A stretch of DNA of 64,000 nucleotides from Loxodes magnus (Eukaryota > Ciliophora > Karyorelictea > Loxodida > Loxodidae), in the NCBI GenBank assembly GCA_946699065.1, contig CAMPDV010000439.1, positions 217,447 through 281,446 of the forward strand, in the 5' to 3' direction. The notes below the pieces were generated by a model. The model ran no database searches. It saw only the letters and a program-made list of their open reading frames with translations, and was not told the DNA's origin. The first letter of the stretch is position 1. Each line of letters begins with the position of its first letter. Positions 1 through 11,000 of this stretch are shown piece after piece. The translations under genes and the position numbers were made by a program.

Positions 1-230
1 TGCTGGAAGAGAAAGGAGATTTAATAGAAAATATGGAATGACCTAACCTAATTTTACCCAACCAGGAATGGAGAAATTTATAAGAAGAAAACAAGCTATA
101 TGAAGAGACAACCATTCCGAAAACTTGACAGTGAAGGGAGGAGAAGACCACCTAGAGATCAAGTTCCTATTGGTTGGATAGGGAAGTAGGAAGCTTTTAA
201 GTAGACGATCCTTCTTTAACACTTTAATTT
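1..230 (+). pseudogene. Partial coding remnant at window edge
   Basis: This stretch has clearly higher G+C than the DNA after it, which marks coding sequence or a transposon fragment in this genome. All three plus frames read as protein-like in part with TAA/TAG as Gln. Frame 3 gives an acidic, mixed-composition reading ending near VDDPSLTL but contains three TGA codons. Frame 2 gives a basic reading (for example GMTQPNFTQPGMEKF) up to a TGA. Frame 1 has no TGA until about position 1016. Because the frames compete, the true frame is not settled and the gene enters from outside the window. I do not recognise the family. It could be the 3' end of a decayed transposon ORF. Confidence 0.25.
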
Positions 231-727
231 AATTTAATTTAATCTTATAGTTCCTTTATTATTATATGTTAAATAAATAAAGGCATAAGTTATTAGTGTC
301 CTAGTTATTACTTATATTTATATAATATCTTTTAGATAATATTTCAATCTATTATTTCTAAGTATCTTTAGCTAATTAATGTAACAATTTTAGACTTATA
401 AAAGCTAATTAAATTCCATAAGAGAACTAAACTATCACATTCAAGCTTTCAAAAGGGAATAGTATTTCTCTTGGTGTTTTGCTTAAATGAATTAGAACAT
501 TAGAAGGATTAATAATTTACTCATTCACTATTCTTAAAATATTCCTTTAGTTATTTACTAATATATAATAACTAACCCATCAAGCACTGCCAACATTATA
601 AACAAGTTTCAGTTAGTAACGTTTCTATTAAGCATAACTGTCTTTTAAAAAGATTATATTATGGGAGATCTTAAGATAAACATATCTAAGGAGATTGAGA
701 ATATAAAATAGATTTTTTAGAGCTTGA

Positions 728-1456
728 GATTAAATAACTAAATGCTAATACTAGTATTACTAGATTAGCTATAAGAATAATCTTTAAATTGTAGTCCTAA
801 CACTATTAATATTAGCCTTACTTGCTATAAAGCTATTTAATCCTAATAATACTTCTATTGCTTATTAATATTTTACCTCTAATATAATTCTTTTATATTT
901 AACATTAAATATATACCAGTCTAAGTTTTTACTCTCATTTCAATAGTAATCAATCAAGCTTTTAACAAACTTACACAAAAAGGCTAAACTCTAATCTAAA
1001 TTTTTTACTGCTTTTGAAGAATATTACAAAGAAAATAAATCTTAATAGTAAAGTAGAGTGTCTAAGATAATTGCTGAAACTAAATTAACTAATGTTATTT
1101 AAATAAAGCTTCAAAACTTTATTTTAAGACTAAAGATCTTAGATTAAATTCAGTCCCTCTATGATACAAAAAATGTATAATAAGTAGAATAAATACATTT
1201 AAAAGGATTAAATAGAAGTTGATAGAAAGTTGAAGTTTTTTAGTGTAAAATAGATTCAATTAGATAACTGCTAGAGAGAGTCAAAGATGGGAGTGATTAA
1301 GATTATAAATAAATCTAAAACCTTAGTATTAAACTGCAGTTAAATAAGGGATTTATTTTTGGAGAGCAGAGGGTCTTAAAAGGTATATATTTATCAAATA
1401 AGGTAATATGGCTAAATTATACTCCTATAAACAGTATTTTAGGACTAGTATATTGA
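728..1456 (+). pseudogene. Membrane/coiled-coil protein remnant, unrecognised
   Basis: Frame 2 is open from the TGA at 725 to the TGA at 1454 except for one TGA at 1220. It starts with a Gln-rich stretch, then a clear hydrophobic helix (IVVLTLLILALLAIKLF, about 780-840), a second hydrophobic patch, and then a long charged region with helical character (FEEYYKENKSQQQSRVSK and KLTNVIQIKLQNFILRLK). The composition resembles ciliate multi-pass membrane proteins with a cytoplasmic helical region, but I cannot name a family. The single TGA at 1220 lies in an otherwise smooth reading, so this is probably a lightly damaged gene piece. Its 3' end overlaps the 3' end of the convergent beta-helix pseudogene by about 60 bases, so one of the two ends is probably over-extended. 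Confidence 0.4.
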
Positions 1457-3751
1457 ACCGCCTTACTTTACTCCTGTATTTTTAGTAAATATGCGATGAT
1501 AAAAGACGAGAACTCCATCGCTCATTTTAGCAATAGTATCTCCAAACTGAGCCTTATTGATATAGAACGTAGAGTTGTGGATTTCAGTGTAATTGATTTG
1601 CTATAATATAATAGCACCACCATATTAAGTGGTACTTGTACCTTTACTACCAAGTACGAGTTTTTTACTATAAAGCGAACTTATTTGTTCTTAGTTTGTA
1701 TGCAAGCTGCACTAATCGCGCTGTCATCTGAACAATATAGGTTTTCTATTAGAATAGTGTTGAGAGAGTCTAAATAGATCCCAGCAGATATTTAATTTGC
1801 TTTATTGCTTTAAATTGTGGTATTACCAAAGATAATATTTGAGGCTTAATCACTAAAAACGCAACAAAAGTAAAAGCATTTCCAGAGTAAATTTAAGCTC
1901 GTCCTCTATCAAATTGATTGAATTCGTTTCCAGAAACCACCTCCCCTATTGTTAAGGATTTAGCAGCGATATAAAAAGATTACGGGAGTAACTTTTCTTT
2001 GACTAAATTAAATATCAATTGCATATACGATACTTCCTAAATCCTGAGAAGAGACTATAATATTATTCTAAAATTCGCTGTTCATCAAGCATAAGAAAGT
2101 GAAACCCTGCATTCCTTCTACATTTATCAGATAAACTCTTTACTGAAATTATTTTTTATTACCTTTAAAGGTTACTTTATCAAAGATCAGAACACCTTTA
2201 CGAGACAGATTGAGTAAATACTAGCTATAGTTAATATAGCTAATGATTGTATTTTTAAGGATCACCTTTGAAATTTAATTAGCTATTTCTTTAGATTTGG
2301 TCGATTTACTATCTGAAGTCGCTTAATTGTAATCAGTTATAATATGTTAGTCAACTTCAAGAAACTGCTATAAGAGTCATTGAAGATGCAGCTATTTATT
2401 ACCAGGTAAGTCAACTAGATATTGTTATCCATGCTAGATAAGAAGATTAACCTTCCTTTAATTAACCAGTTCAAGTTGAAAAAAGAATTGACCATTTAAA
2501 TATTTTTATTAGTTTGAGTTTAATTTAGAGTCAGTAAAGAGAGAATGCCAGCTTCTGATGCTTAATATTTAACTAGGGTTGGTAATGATATAGAAGGTAT
2601 CTATAAGTACATTGTCATTAGTTGCAAATATTATAGCTTAATATTCATCTGTATTACTAGAAAAATAGAATTGAAAATACTGAGAGAAATGCCAAAGTCT
2701 AGTTAAATAATTGATGGACCTTAGCCAATGCTTGAATGTCAGAGAATATCGTAATTTATATGATAACGCTTTTAAATAATTTTGGGAGAATTAGCTTTCC
2801 TTTATATATAATAGTATACTAGGAGTTGATTATCAAAAGGAGAACACATTTTGGGAATTTTATTACTATTAAGGCTAATTATTATCAAAGTATCAAAGTC
2901 TTGAGAGGTAAAGACCTGCAATCATATAACTCCTAAGAAAATCTTGTTATCGCCATAGAGAGAAGTTCAGTTACAAGTCTATTTCCACCGCTAGATTCTA
3001 GATATCTCTGATTTAAAAAGAAGAAAGCTCGTTTTCTGAGAGATGGTATAAGAAATATTAGCTACCATCTGGTTAGTAGTTTAATGAGGCTCAAAAATAC
3101 TTTGCAAATTTTTAAGTTTCGAAGTAAGAATTACCCTTGGATTTTACCTGAAGTAGAGATATTTACAAGTAGTTTTCAATGCTGATAACTGTGGAGCATA
3201 AGTTGGAAATAAAGTTAGCAATCTGAATGAGTAACTTTTTATCTAAGTTAAATTTAGATCAGGAATCGTTTTTCCTCTTACCTCCTTATTGATTATTTTA
3301 CTATTATGAAAATCCGAACAGAAGAATGTAATTAATGTTTTGGATTTAATTCGTTTACTACATGAAGTAAGTGTTTTCCTTGAAGGTCGAATTCTTTACA
3401 TTAACATTTGGAATAATAGAGTCTGAACTAGTTTATAAGGAAATAATGTATATTGATCTCTGATCTTTGTATCCACCGAAATTATTAGTAAATGAACAAT
3501 TCTTGACATTTACAGTCAGATCTAAAGTTTGCTTTGTAAGAACGTACTAATAAATATAATTTCCCCGTTCCATGACAAGTTACTACTAAAGATACAATCC
3601 TTGAAAAATATTCTAGTTACATAATATTAATAAATAAAAGCTTTATCACTACAACATTAATCATTTTAGAAGTAATTTACGATCTTATTTTTATCAAAAG
3701 TTACTTAGGAGATAGTAATATCATTAGCAAAATAAGTGAAAAGAAAGCCAT
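1394..3751 (-). pseudogene. Beta-helix repeat surface protein pseudogene
   Basis: On the minus strand a Met at 3751 opens a hydrophobic leader (MAFFSLILLMILLSP) that looks like a signal peptide. It is followed by repeated segments typical of right-handed parallel beta-helix proteins of ciliates: NVKNCSFTNNFGG and NVKNSTFKENTYF near 3450-3300, GNTTIQSNKANQISAGIYL near 1820-1750, and YGGAIILQQ with IHNSTFYINKAQFGD near 1640-1540. The Gly-Gly-Ala/Ser-Ile turns and Asn-Ser/Asn-Asn ladders are the family signature. These segments lie in different frames, so several frameshifts are needed, and TGA codons interrupt some frames; the gene is decayed. Secreted or surface-anchored adhesin-like roles are known for such folds, but function here is unknown. 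I see no clear C-terminal membrane region on this strand. Confidence 0.65.
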
Positions 3752-4035
3752 TTTAAGATAGTAGAAGGCTCTAATTCTTTTAGGTATTAAGGTTGTAATC
3801 TTATGATTTGCGTTATAAATCATGAAAAAAATTAAGATCAGTTACTGTTCCTTAGTATCATTAAAAGGTTTATACTTTATTACTTCTTAATATAGTTTGC
3901 AGTTAAAAGCACATTAAAATTTATTATGTTTTTAATTAAATTTCATATTTTATTAAATTTAATTTTAAAATTATATTTAATTAATATAATTTTATAAAAA
4001 TAATTAAATTATATTATTTTCTTTATATTCATCTT

Positions 4036-4088
4036 TTATTTTATTATTATTATTTTTATTATTATTATTTTTATTATTATTATTATTT
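4036..4088. repeat. TTA/ATT microsatellite
   Basis: Imperfect run of TTATTATTA triplets interrupted by TTTTTA steps, directly upstream of the RING ORF. Simple-sequence DNA of this kind is common in AT-rich ciliate intergenic regions. Confidence 0.85.
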
Positions 4089-4090
4089 AA

Positions 4091-4102
4091 CGTATATATA
4101 CG
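4091..4102. promoter_or_regulatory. 12-bp palindrome CGTATATATACG upstream of RING ORF
   Basis: A perfect 12-bp palindrome, CGTATATATACG, lies 41 bases before the predicted ATG at 4144, inside otherwise unstructured AT-rich DNA. CG dinucleotides are rare here, so the symmetric pair flanking a TA-rich core stands out. It could be a TATA-containing core promoter or a dimer binding site; this is inference from position and symmetry only. Confidence 0.3.
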
Positions 4103-4143
4103 TGGATTTTGCTTAAAAGGAATCGTTTTTTAAAAAATTAATA

Positions 4144-5958
4144 ATGTAATCTGAAATGTCCTAGACTGCTAAATGTCTTTAGTGTCAAGGAAGTTTCGAT
4201 GGGGCGATGAAAATCCCAATTTCATTACCTTGCAAACACAACATATGCTATACTTGCGTCCATGATTAGTTTTAGAAAAGTTAGGCAATCAAATGCTTTT
4301 ACTAAAATTGCTAAAAAATTCATAAGGTCCATCCGTAAAATTTACAATAAGACACTTAGTTACTCAAGAGTCTTGAACAAAAGAACCTCATGGGAAATAT
4401 AACGATGTTATAGAATCAATCGTCAAGAGTTCGTCAAGCTTAAACTTAATTGTCCAAGGTTTACAGTCTTTTCATCTAGTAGTTGATAAAGCACGTGAGT
4501 ACTTATTTGTTTAAGGAGAATATCAGCTTACAAAGACAGCTGATTTAGCAAGATAAGTAAATCTAATAATAGTTGAAGTTTTTCAAAATCTAGAAATAGA
4601 TGATGGATAAAAAAGGGAGCAGTTAGTAGTAGATCATATGTTAAGAATCTCCTTAGAATGATTAATAAGTTTCCAAGTTGATAGCTGATGTTTAAAGAAT
4701 CATCTAGAAGAGCAATCAGGTATCGGTTAAAGTTTTTGAGGAACTAGATTCTTGCAAGTTTAATCTAATTTAAGTGACATAGGAAAATAGTTACTTAAAG
4801 AATGAGATATAAAACTCGAGTAGTTAAATCTAAATTCAATAATAGCAGTTATCATCTCTGCAAGTTAAGTAAATCGAATAGTAACAAGTAAAGCCTTAAG
4901 TGATGTAGCCTTAGCAAATTCAATAACCCCAAAATATCTCGGTTAAGCTTTAGGACATCTAGATAACTATTGTATCGCCAAACAATAAAACGGTATCGTT
5001 ATCAGTAAAACAAGAGACTACTATCGGTTAGATAAAGCAATAGATCGAAGATTAAACTAAGTTATTACCTGACGGTTTGAGTATCGTTAAGAATAAGGTT
5101 ATATTAGATGATGGTTAAACAGTAGCGAGTTAAAAGTTGTTGAATGGTGAGAGATTGCAAATGGAATTTAGTAAGTTCAAATTTAATTTTCTTAAATAAT
5201 AATATAGACCGTAAATAGATTTTATAACTTTACTAAAGAGCAAGGTGAGTTTAAGATTTACTTTATTTAAAAGGATGTAAGTCTTAATAATTATAATTAT
5301 AGGGGGTAAGGATTAAGTATAATAATTAGAATGTAGGTTATCATTTAATAATGATTTAGCATGTAAGTATCATTTTAAATGTTTCGCGATAAGTTTGTAA
5401 GTATCGGTGTTAATAATTAACACTTAAGATGGTAAGTTTCATTTTAATAATTAACACTTAAGAATGTAAGTTTCATTTTAATAATTAACACTTAAGAAAG
5501 TAAGTTTCATTTTAATAATTAACACTTAAGAAAGTAAGTTTCATTTTAATAATTAACACTTAAGAAAGTAAGTTAAAGTATAAGGTGAAAATGAAGACTG
5601 TAAGTTTCATTTTAATAATTAACACTTAAGATAGTAAGTTTCATTTTAAAAATTAACACTTAAGATAGTAAGTTTCATTTTAATAATTAACACTTAAGAA
5701 AGTAAGTTTCATTTTAATAATTATTACTTAATATAGGTAAGTTTCATTTTAATAATTAACACTTAAGAATGTAAGTTTCATTTTAATAATTAACACTTAA
5801 GATAGTAAGTTTCATTTTAATAATTATAACTAAATATAGGTAAGTTTCATTTTAATAATTAACACTTAAGATTGTAAGTTAAAGTTTAAGGTGAAAATGA
5901 AGATTGTAAGTTAAAGTTTAAGGTGAAAATGAAGATTGTAAGTTAAAGTTTAAGGTGA
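4144..5958 (+). CDS. RING-type zinc finger protein with repeat-encoded tail
   Basis: Intact frame of 604 codons from ATG 4144 to TGA 5956, with TAA/TAG read as Gln and no TGA in between. Residues about 11-65 form a C3HC4-like RING: CLQC, then LPCKHNICYTC (the C-x-H-x2-C-x2-C core), then a closing Cys pair in KCFYQNC. RING domains usually act as E3 ubiquitin ligases; that role is family knowledge, not shown here. Residues about 90-330 are Gln/Lys-rich and probably coiled-coil. From about codon 380 the frame enters the 34-bp minisatellite. Because 34 is not a multiple of 3, each turn shifts phase and produces a 34-residue protein period containing KFHFNNQHLRK and VSFQQLTLK. The tail may be genuinely translated, or it may be an accident of a TGA-free repeat with the mature end hidden by splicing at one of the many GTAAGT motifs. 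It is the least damaged long gene in the window. Confidence 0.7.
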
Positions 5959-6560
5959 AAATGAAGCATGTAAGTTAAAGTTTAAGGTGAAAATGAAGGG
6001 AGTAAGTAAAAGTTTAAGGTGAAAATGAAGATTGTAAGTTAAAGTTTAAGGTGAAAATGAAGAATGTAAGTTAAAGTTTAAGGTGAAAATGAAGGGAGTA
6101 AGTTAAAGTTTAAGGTGAAAATGAAGATTGTAAGTAAAAGTTTAAGGTGAAAATGAAGCATGTAAGTAAAAGTTTAAGGTGAAAATGAAGATAGTAAGTT
6201 AAAGTTTAAGGTGAAAATGAAGTGAGTAAGTTAAAGTTTAAGGTGAAAATGAAGAATGTAAGTTAGAGTTTAAGGTGAAAATGAAGAATGTAAGTTAAAG
6301 TTTAAGGTGAGAATGAAGATGGTAAGTTAAAGTTTAAGGTGAAAATGAAGATGGTAAGTTAAAGTTTAAGGTTACATTTAGAACGTAATGTTCTATTTTA
6401 GGTTGTAAGTATTTTTTTTATAGTTTATTTTTCAGATCGTAATGTGTTTAAAATTGATTTAGGTTGTAAGTGTAATTTTATAGTTAATATAGAATGTAAG
6501 TATTTTTAGCATTATAAGGGGGTAAGGAGGTTTTTAAGAAAATATTAGGATGTAAGGGAA
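5270..6560. repeat. GTAAGT-bearing minisatellite, two unit types
   Basis: About 35 tandem units, each starting with GTAAG(T). Type A, mainly 5425-5875, has a 34-bp unit reading GTAAGTTTCATTTTAATAAT followed by TAACACTTAAGAAA. Type B, mainly 5875-6370, has a 32-bp unit reading GTAAGTTAAAGTTTAAGGTG followed by AAAATGAAGATT. One B-like unit sits inside the A block near 5570-5600. Degenerate units with the same GTAAG spacing extend at both edges (5270-5425 and 6370-6560). The A block lies within the RING ORF; B units contain TGA and end it. Every unit presents a perfect 5' splice-site consensus in plus orientation. Confidence 0.9.
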
Positions 6561-7570
6561 TAATACAATGTTATGTAGTGATGAGTTGAGAGTGAAGGAC
6601 ATTACGAACAAATTTAAACTTTACTTAATTAAGAATTAAAAAATATTAATATTTATAATTATTATTTTCTTTTAAAGGTTAAGTAGTAAGTATACTTTAG
6701 TATATTTTAGAGTATGTATTTATAAGTTTACTCTATAAGTAAGTGTCTATTAAGATATAATAATTTATATAAGTTTAAAATTATTAGATAGTTTCTAAGT
6801 ATTTGGATATTATGTTATTGTATATTTGTTTAAAATCCAGAAGTAGGTTTAATCTTAATGATGTAGTTAAAGAGTAGTTAAGAGAGTTAGAGTAATAAAT
6901 TTTGTAAAATGGCTGTGTTGTAGGTGAGTATAGGTGGATAAAGTTCCTATTATTAATAAAAGGTGTATATTTTAGTTTTTAAAAATTTATTTCTTAGGTT
7001 TTAGTTGTAAGTATACAATATGTAAATTATTTAAGTTAGAAGTATATTAGATATTTAAGAATGTGAATATAAAGAAAAATTATGTTTATAAGTTTTTATA
7101 ATTTTAGTTTAAAAATTTTAGGGAGTATTAGGCATATGAAAATTTATATTTGATTTTTTTGTAAGTTACTTATTATTTTTTTTTTAGAAAAATTTTTAAT
7201 TTTATGGATAGAATTTTTTTTTAGATTTTTTTTAGGATTAAATTTAAATTTTTTTCAATTAATTGAGTTTGAATTTTTTTTAAGTTATTTAAGAATTTTT
7301 TTTTCGAAAGTTTTTGAATTTTAGTTTTAGAATTTTTTTTAGATTTTGTTATATTAGAAAGTTTTTTTTTAATCAAAGTAACATGTTAAAAAATAAAAAA
7401 GGAAATTTTTTAAAGTATCTGAGTATTTTTTTTTAGTATTATGTTAATTTATTTTATTTTTTTTTTTTTTTTTTATTTTGTTAGTTTATTTTTTTATTGT
7501 ATTTGTTTCTTTTAATATTTTTATTATTTGAATTTGTATTTTAAGTATCCAAATTTTCAAAAAAATTATA

Positions 7571-7610
7571 TTTGTTTTTTTGCTCAGCGTTTTGCACTAC
7601 AAGAGATTTT
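7571..7610 (+). repeat. Dispersed direct repeat, copy 1
   Basis: TTTGTTTTTTTGCTC followed by a GCGTTTTGCACTACAAGAG segment. A diverged copy lies at 7992-8030, 421 bases downstream in the same orientation. This G+C-richer block stands out sharply from surrounding poly-T DNA and is followed by further G+C-rich bases up to about 7640. Confidence 0.6.
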
Positions 7611-7991
7611 TTGTGAAGGACCAACCTTGCGTGAATCGGGATAAAATTTTTTGAAAGGGAATAAGTGCAATGTAAAAAGTAAAAAGGTATTTTTATTGAT
7701 ATTTTTTAAAAAGAACTGAATAATGTGTAAATGATTTTTTTATTTAAATAGTTTTTCAAAAGGAAAAACGGAATAAAGTAATTTTAGGACAAAAGTTTTA
7801 GAAAAAAGTTTTTATAAGCAGCTCAAAATTTAAAAAAGGTCCAATTTTTTTAATTTAATTTTTTTTTTTGGATTCAGTCTATTTTTTTTCAATAAAAAGC
7901 TATTTTTTTCGGATTTATATAAAAAGCAAAGCTTAATTTTCTGGACTTAAATTCAAAAAGGATATAAGTTAAAAAAAGCAAAAATTTTATT

Positions 7992-8030
7992 TTTGTTTTT
8001 TGCTCTGCTTTTTACACTGCAAGAGATTTT
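7992..8030 (+). repeat. Dispersed direct repeat, copy 2
   Basis: Second copy of the block at 7571, sharing TTTGTTTTTTGCTC and CACTGCAAGAGATTTT with a few substitutions. It may mark a duplicated regulatory element or the edges of an old insertion; the sequence alone does not say which. Confidence 0.6.
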
Positions 8031-11000
8031 CGGGACGGAATAAATATTTTTCAAAAATTTTTATGTCTGCAAATATTTTTATCTAAGAAAATCATTTAAA
8101 ATTTAAATTTTTTTTAGAAAAGATGAAAAATAAAGATTTTTTTTTATCGTTTTAAATTTCTTACTTGTTTTTTTTTTTAATGCAATTTTTAGCATAATCA
8201 TCTTAAAAATATCTAGAATGGTTTTCAATGAGTTTTAAATTTACATAAAATGAATTTTGCTTACCTAATTTTAAAAAGAATTCGAATGAGAAATAATAAT
8301 ATTCTTAGATTTTTTATTTATTTTTTTTAAATAAATTAAGATCTAGTTTAAAAAAATACATACTCTGTTTTTGAAAATAAAAATAAAAAAAAATTTATAA
8401 ATTTTAAAAGATTTAATAATTAAGTAAATAGAAAAAACTGTATCTGAAAAATAAGTTAAAAACTAAAGCATAAAAAATCTGAATCTATCTAAAATAAAAA
8501 TATTGCTCTTACTTATTTTAAATTGAAAATATTCAGAACTAAATACAAAAAGAACTTTATATCGAAAATAAAAAATAAAACAAAATTAGAATCTTAGTTG
8601 AAGTAAAAATAAAGACATTAGTTGTTATATATATAGCTATTTAAAAATAAGATTTTGTTAATCTTTGAAAACGCTTAGAAAATTTTAGATATAGTTACTT
8701 TAAAAAAATAGTTTTTTAAATTCGTCATAAAAAAATTAACATTTAACTATAAACCACTAAGTTAAAGGTAAAAAATCTAAACGCCCTGAATTTAATTGAA
8801 ATTTTTCATTAAAATATAATGTATCTTAATTAAATCTATTATATCTAATATATTATAAAACATCGTTAAAGATTTAAATTTACTTAATTCTCAAAACAAA
8901 TAAATTACTTAATAAAATGTTCTAAGTTTCTTATAATGGACTTAGATGAGAGTAACATATTAAAAATCCTAAATGTAATAAAAACTATTGATTTAATCAT
9001 AGTTTAAGCATAAAACTATTTTAATTTAATCTTTCATAAAAAATAATATATCTATTTTTGATAAAGGTAGATTAATAGAAGAAAATTAGTTCACAGTTAA
9101 ATTCTCTAAGGTAAATATTTAATAATATTTTTATCTTTTAATCAAGATTCTTATGTACTAAATTTTTACAATTTAAATATTTGACTGAAATATAAATTCC
9201 AATTTATTTATAAAAGTCTTACTCTAATACTGTAATGTTTTAAAACTTAATAGGGACATATAATTAAAAAAATTATCAAATAAAATATTTAAATTCATTA
9301 TAAAACTTTAAACTATAATTAAAAAAGAGGCAATCAATGAATATTCATAGGAAATTTTATTAACATTTAATTAATCAGAAGTAAATTTTTTATAATAATC
9401 ATTTATGTATTCTTTTTATCGAATAGTATTACAGAAATAGTAATAATGAAAACATAACCTCGAAAAATATTTTCTCATATTAATTTTATAAATTTATTTA
9501 AAATAGCTATAAATAAATATTATTAAATCATAAATAAAACATTTAATTAATACTATCTAAAATATTATTAAACTCTATTTAAATAAATTTAATAATAGTA
9601 ATAACAAATAATATAAAAGTGGTCTCTAAATAAATAGAAATTAAAAATAATTTTCGAACTAAATTCATCAAAATTAAATGAAATTATAAAAAAAGAGTAT
9701 TTAACAAAATTTTGATAAATTATTAAAAAATAAATTATATCTTGATCAGAATTTATAGAATTAATTTTAAGTAAAACTAAGATCAATTTTTATTTAAATC
9801 TATAACTGAAAATCTTAATCTAATTTAAAACTTCGTTTTAATATATAAACTAATTTAATAAAAAAAGAAAAAATCTTTATTGCAAATAATAAGAATTAAA
9901 TTATTCTAATTATTTAATAAACTGATGATCGAAAATAATTTTCTTTATCTTAGATAAGAAAAATAAATTTCGAAAAAAATTAGTATCTAAAATTAGTTGA
10001 AGAAGATAAAAAAAAGTAAACGAAAAAAAAATAATTAGCAAAAAAAATTACATAAATTTAATAAAATTTTCCTTTGCGTATGTACTTTTTTTTAATTGTA
10101 ATAAAATACTGCTATTTTTTTCTAAATAAATTATTTTTGACATGCTTGTATCTTTTAAATTTTCAAAATATTATTAAAACATTTTAATAATTTTTAATTT
10201 TTTTCTAAATAGGTAAATTTTAGACGTACTTCCTCTTTCACTTTTTAGATATTTGTAAAAATGTTTAAAGATTAAAATAAACATTTTTGTTCTGCTTTCT
10301 ATTTAAACAGTTTATCTAAAGATCAATTTAAAATTAAAAAAATTATTACATCATAATTTTTCTTCTGAAATTAGTCTATAAATAATCAAACTTCTTAATT
10401 AATAAAGAAAATATCGACATCAAGTATATTTTTTTTAAATAATATAGAAAAGGAGCAATAAGAATTATTTGTTTTTATTTGTTACTGAAAAGGAAAAAAA
10501 ATAGGCTAAGAGTTAAAAAAACTGTAAAAGCATACAAAATTATAAATTTTTTTTTTTTTTAATTGTAAAAAATGTAATAAAAAAATTTTCAAATTCTTGA
10601 GAAAGTAAGAATAGTTTGCTTTTAAGTTTATTTTTAAGTTTTAGTCCTAAAGATAGCAGAATACTATTTTAGGGACATTAATTTATAAAATATTTTGTTT
10701 GAGTCTTATTAGCTCATATTATTTATTCAAACTAGCAAATTCTTCTTGCAAAGAAAATATAAATATAAATGTTTTCGAAGATATTCAAAATATCAGAGAT
10801 ATTAAATGAATTTAAAAAATTACATTTGAAGTAAACGCGGTAATTTTTTTTTTCTGGGACACAACACCCAGTTTTTAAAGCAAAGTAAAAATGATATAAA
10901 TGTTTTAAAAATGAAACATTTATTACAATGTTTATCTGTTTAACATAAAAAAAATTATAAATAAATTATTTGAATAAATCTATTAGCAAATTTAAACTTA

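Larger units (their letters stand above)
3752..4143. other. AT-rich intergenic region
   Basis: Region between the divergently oriented beta-helix pseudogene and the RING ORF. It is nearly pure A+T after 3900, with an ATT/TTA microsatellite and a short palindrome listed separately. It would contain both promoters if either gene is expressed; no specific promoter element can be picked out. Confidence 0.6.

Noticed and set aside
7610..7640. Possible chromosome breakage sequence (ACCAACCT core)
   Set aside because: Only eight bases match the known Tetrahymena 15-mer; flanking bases differ, so it is not called.
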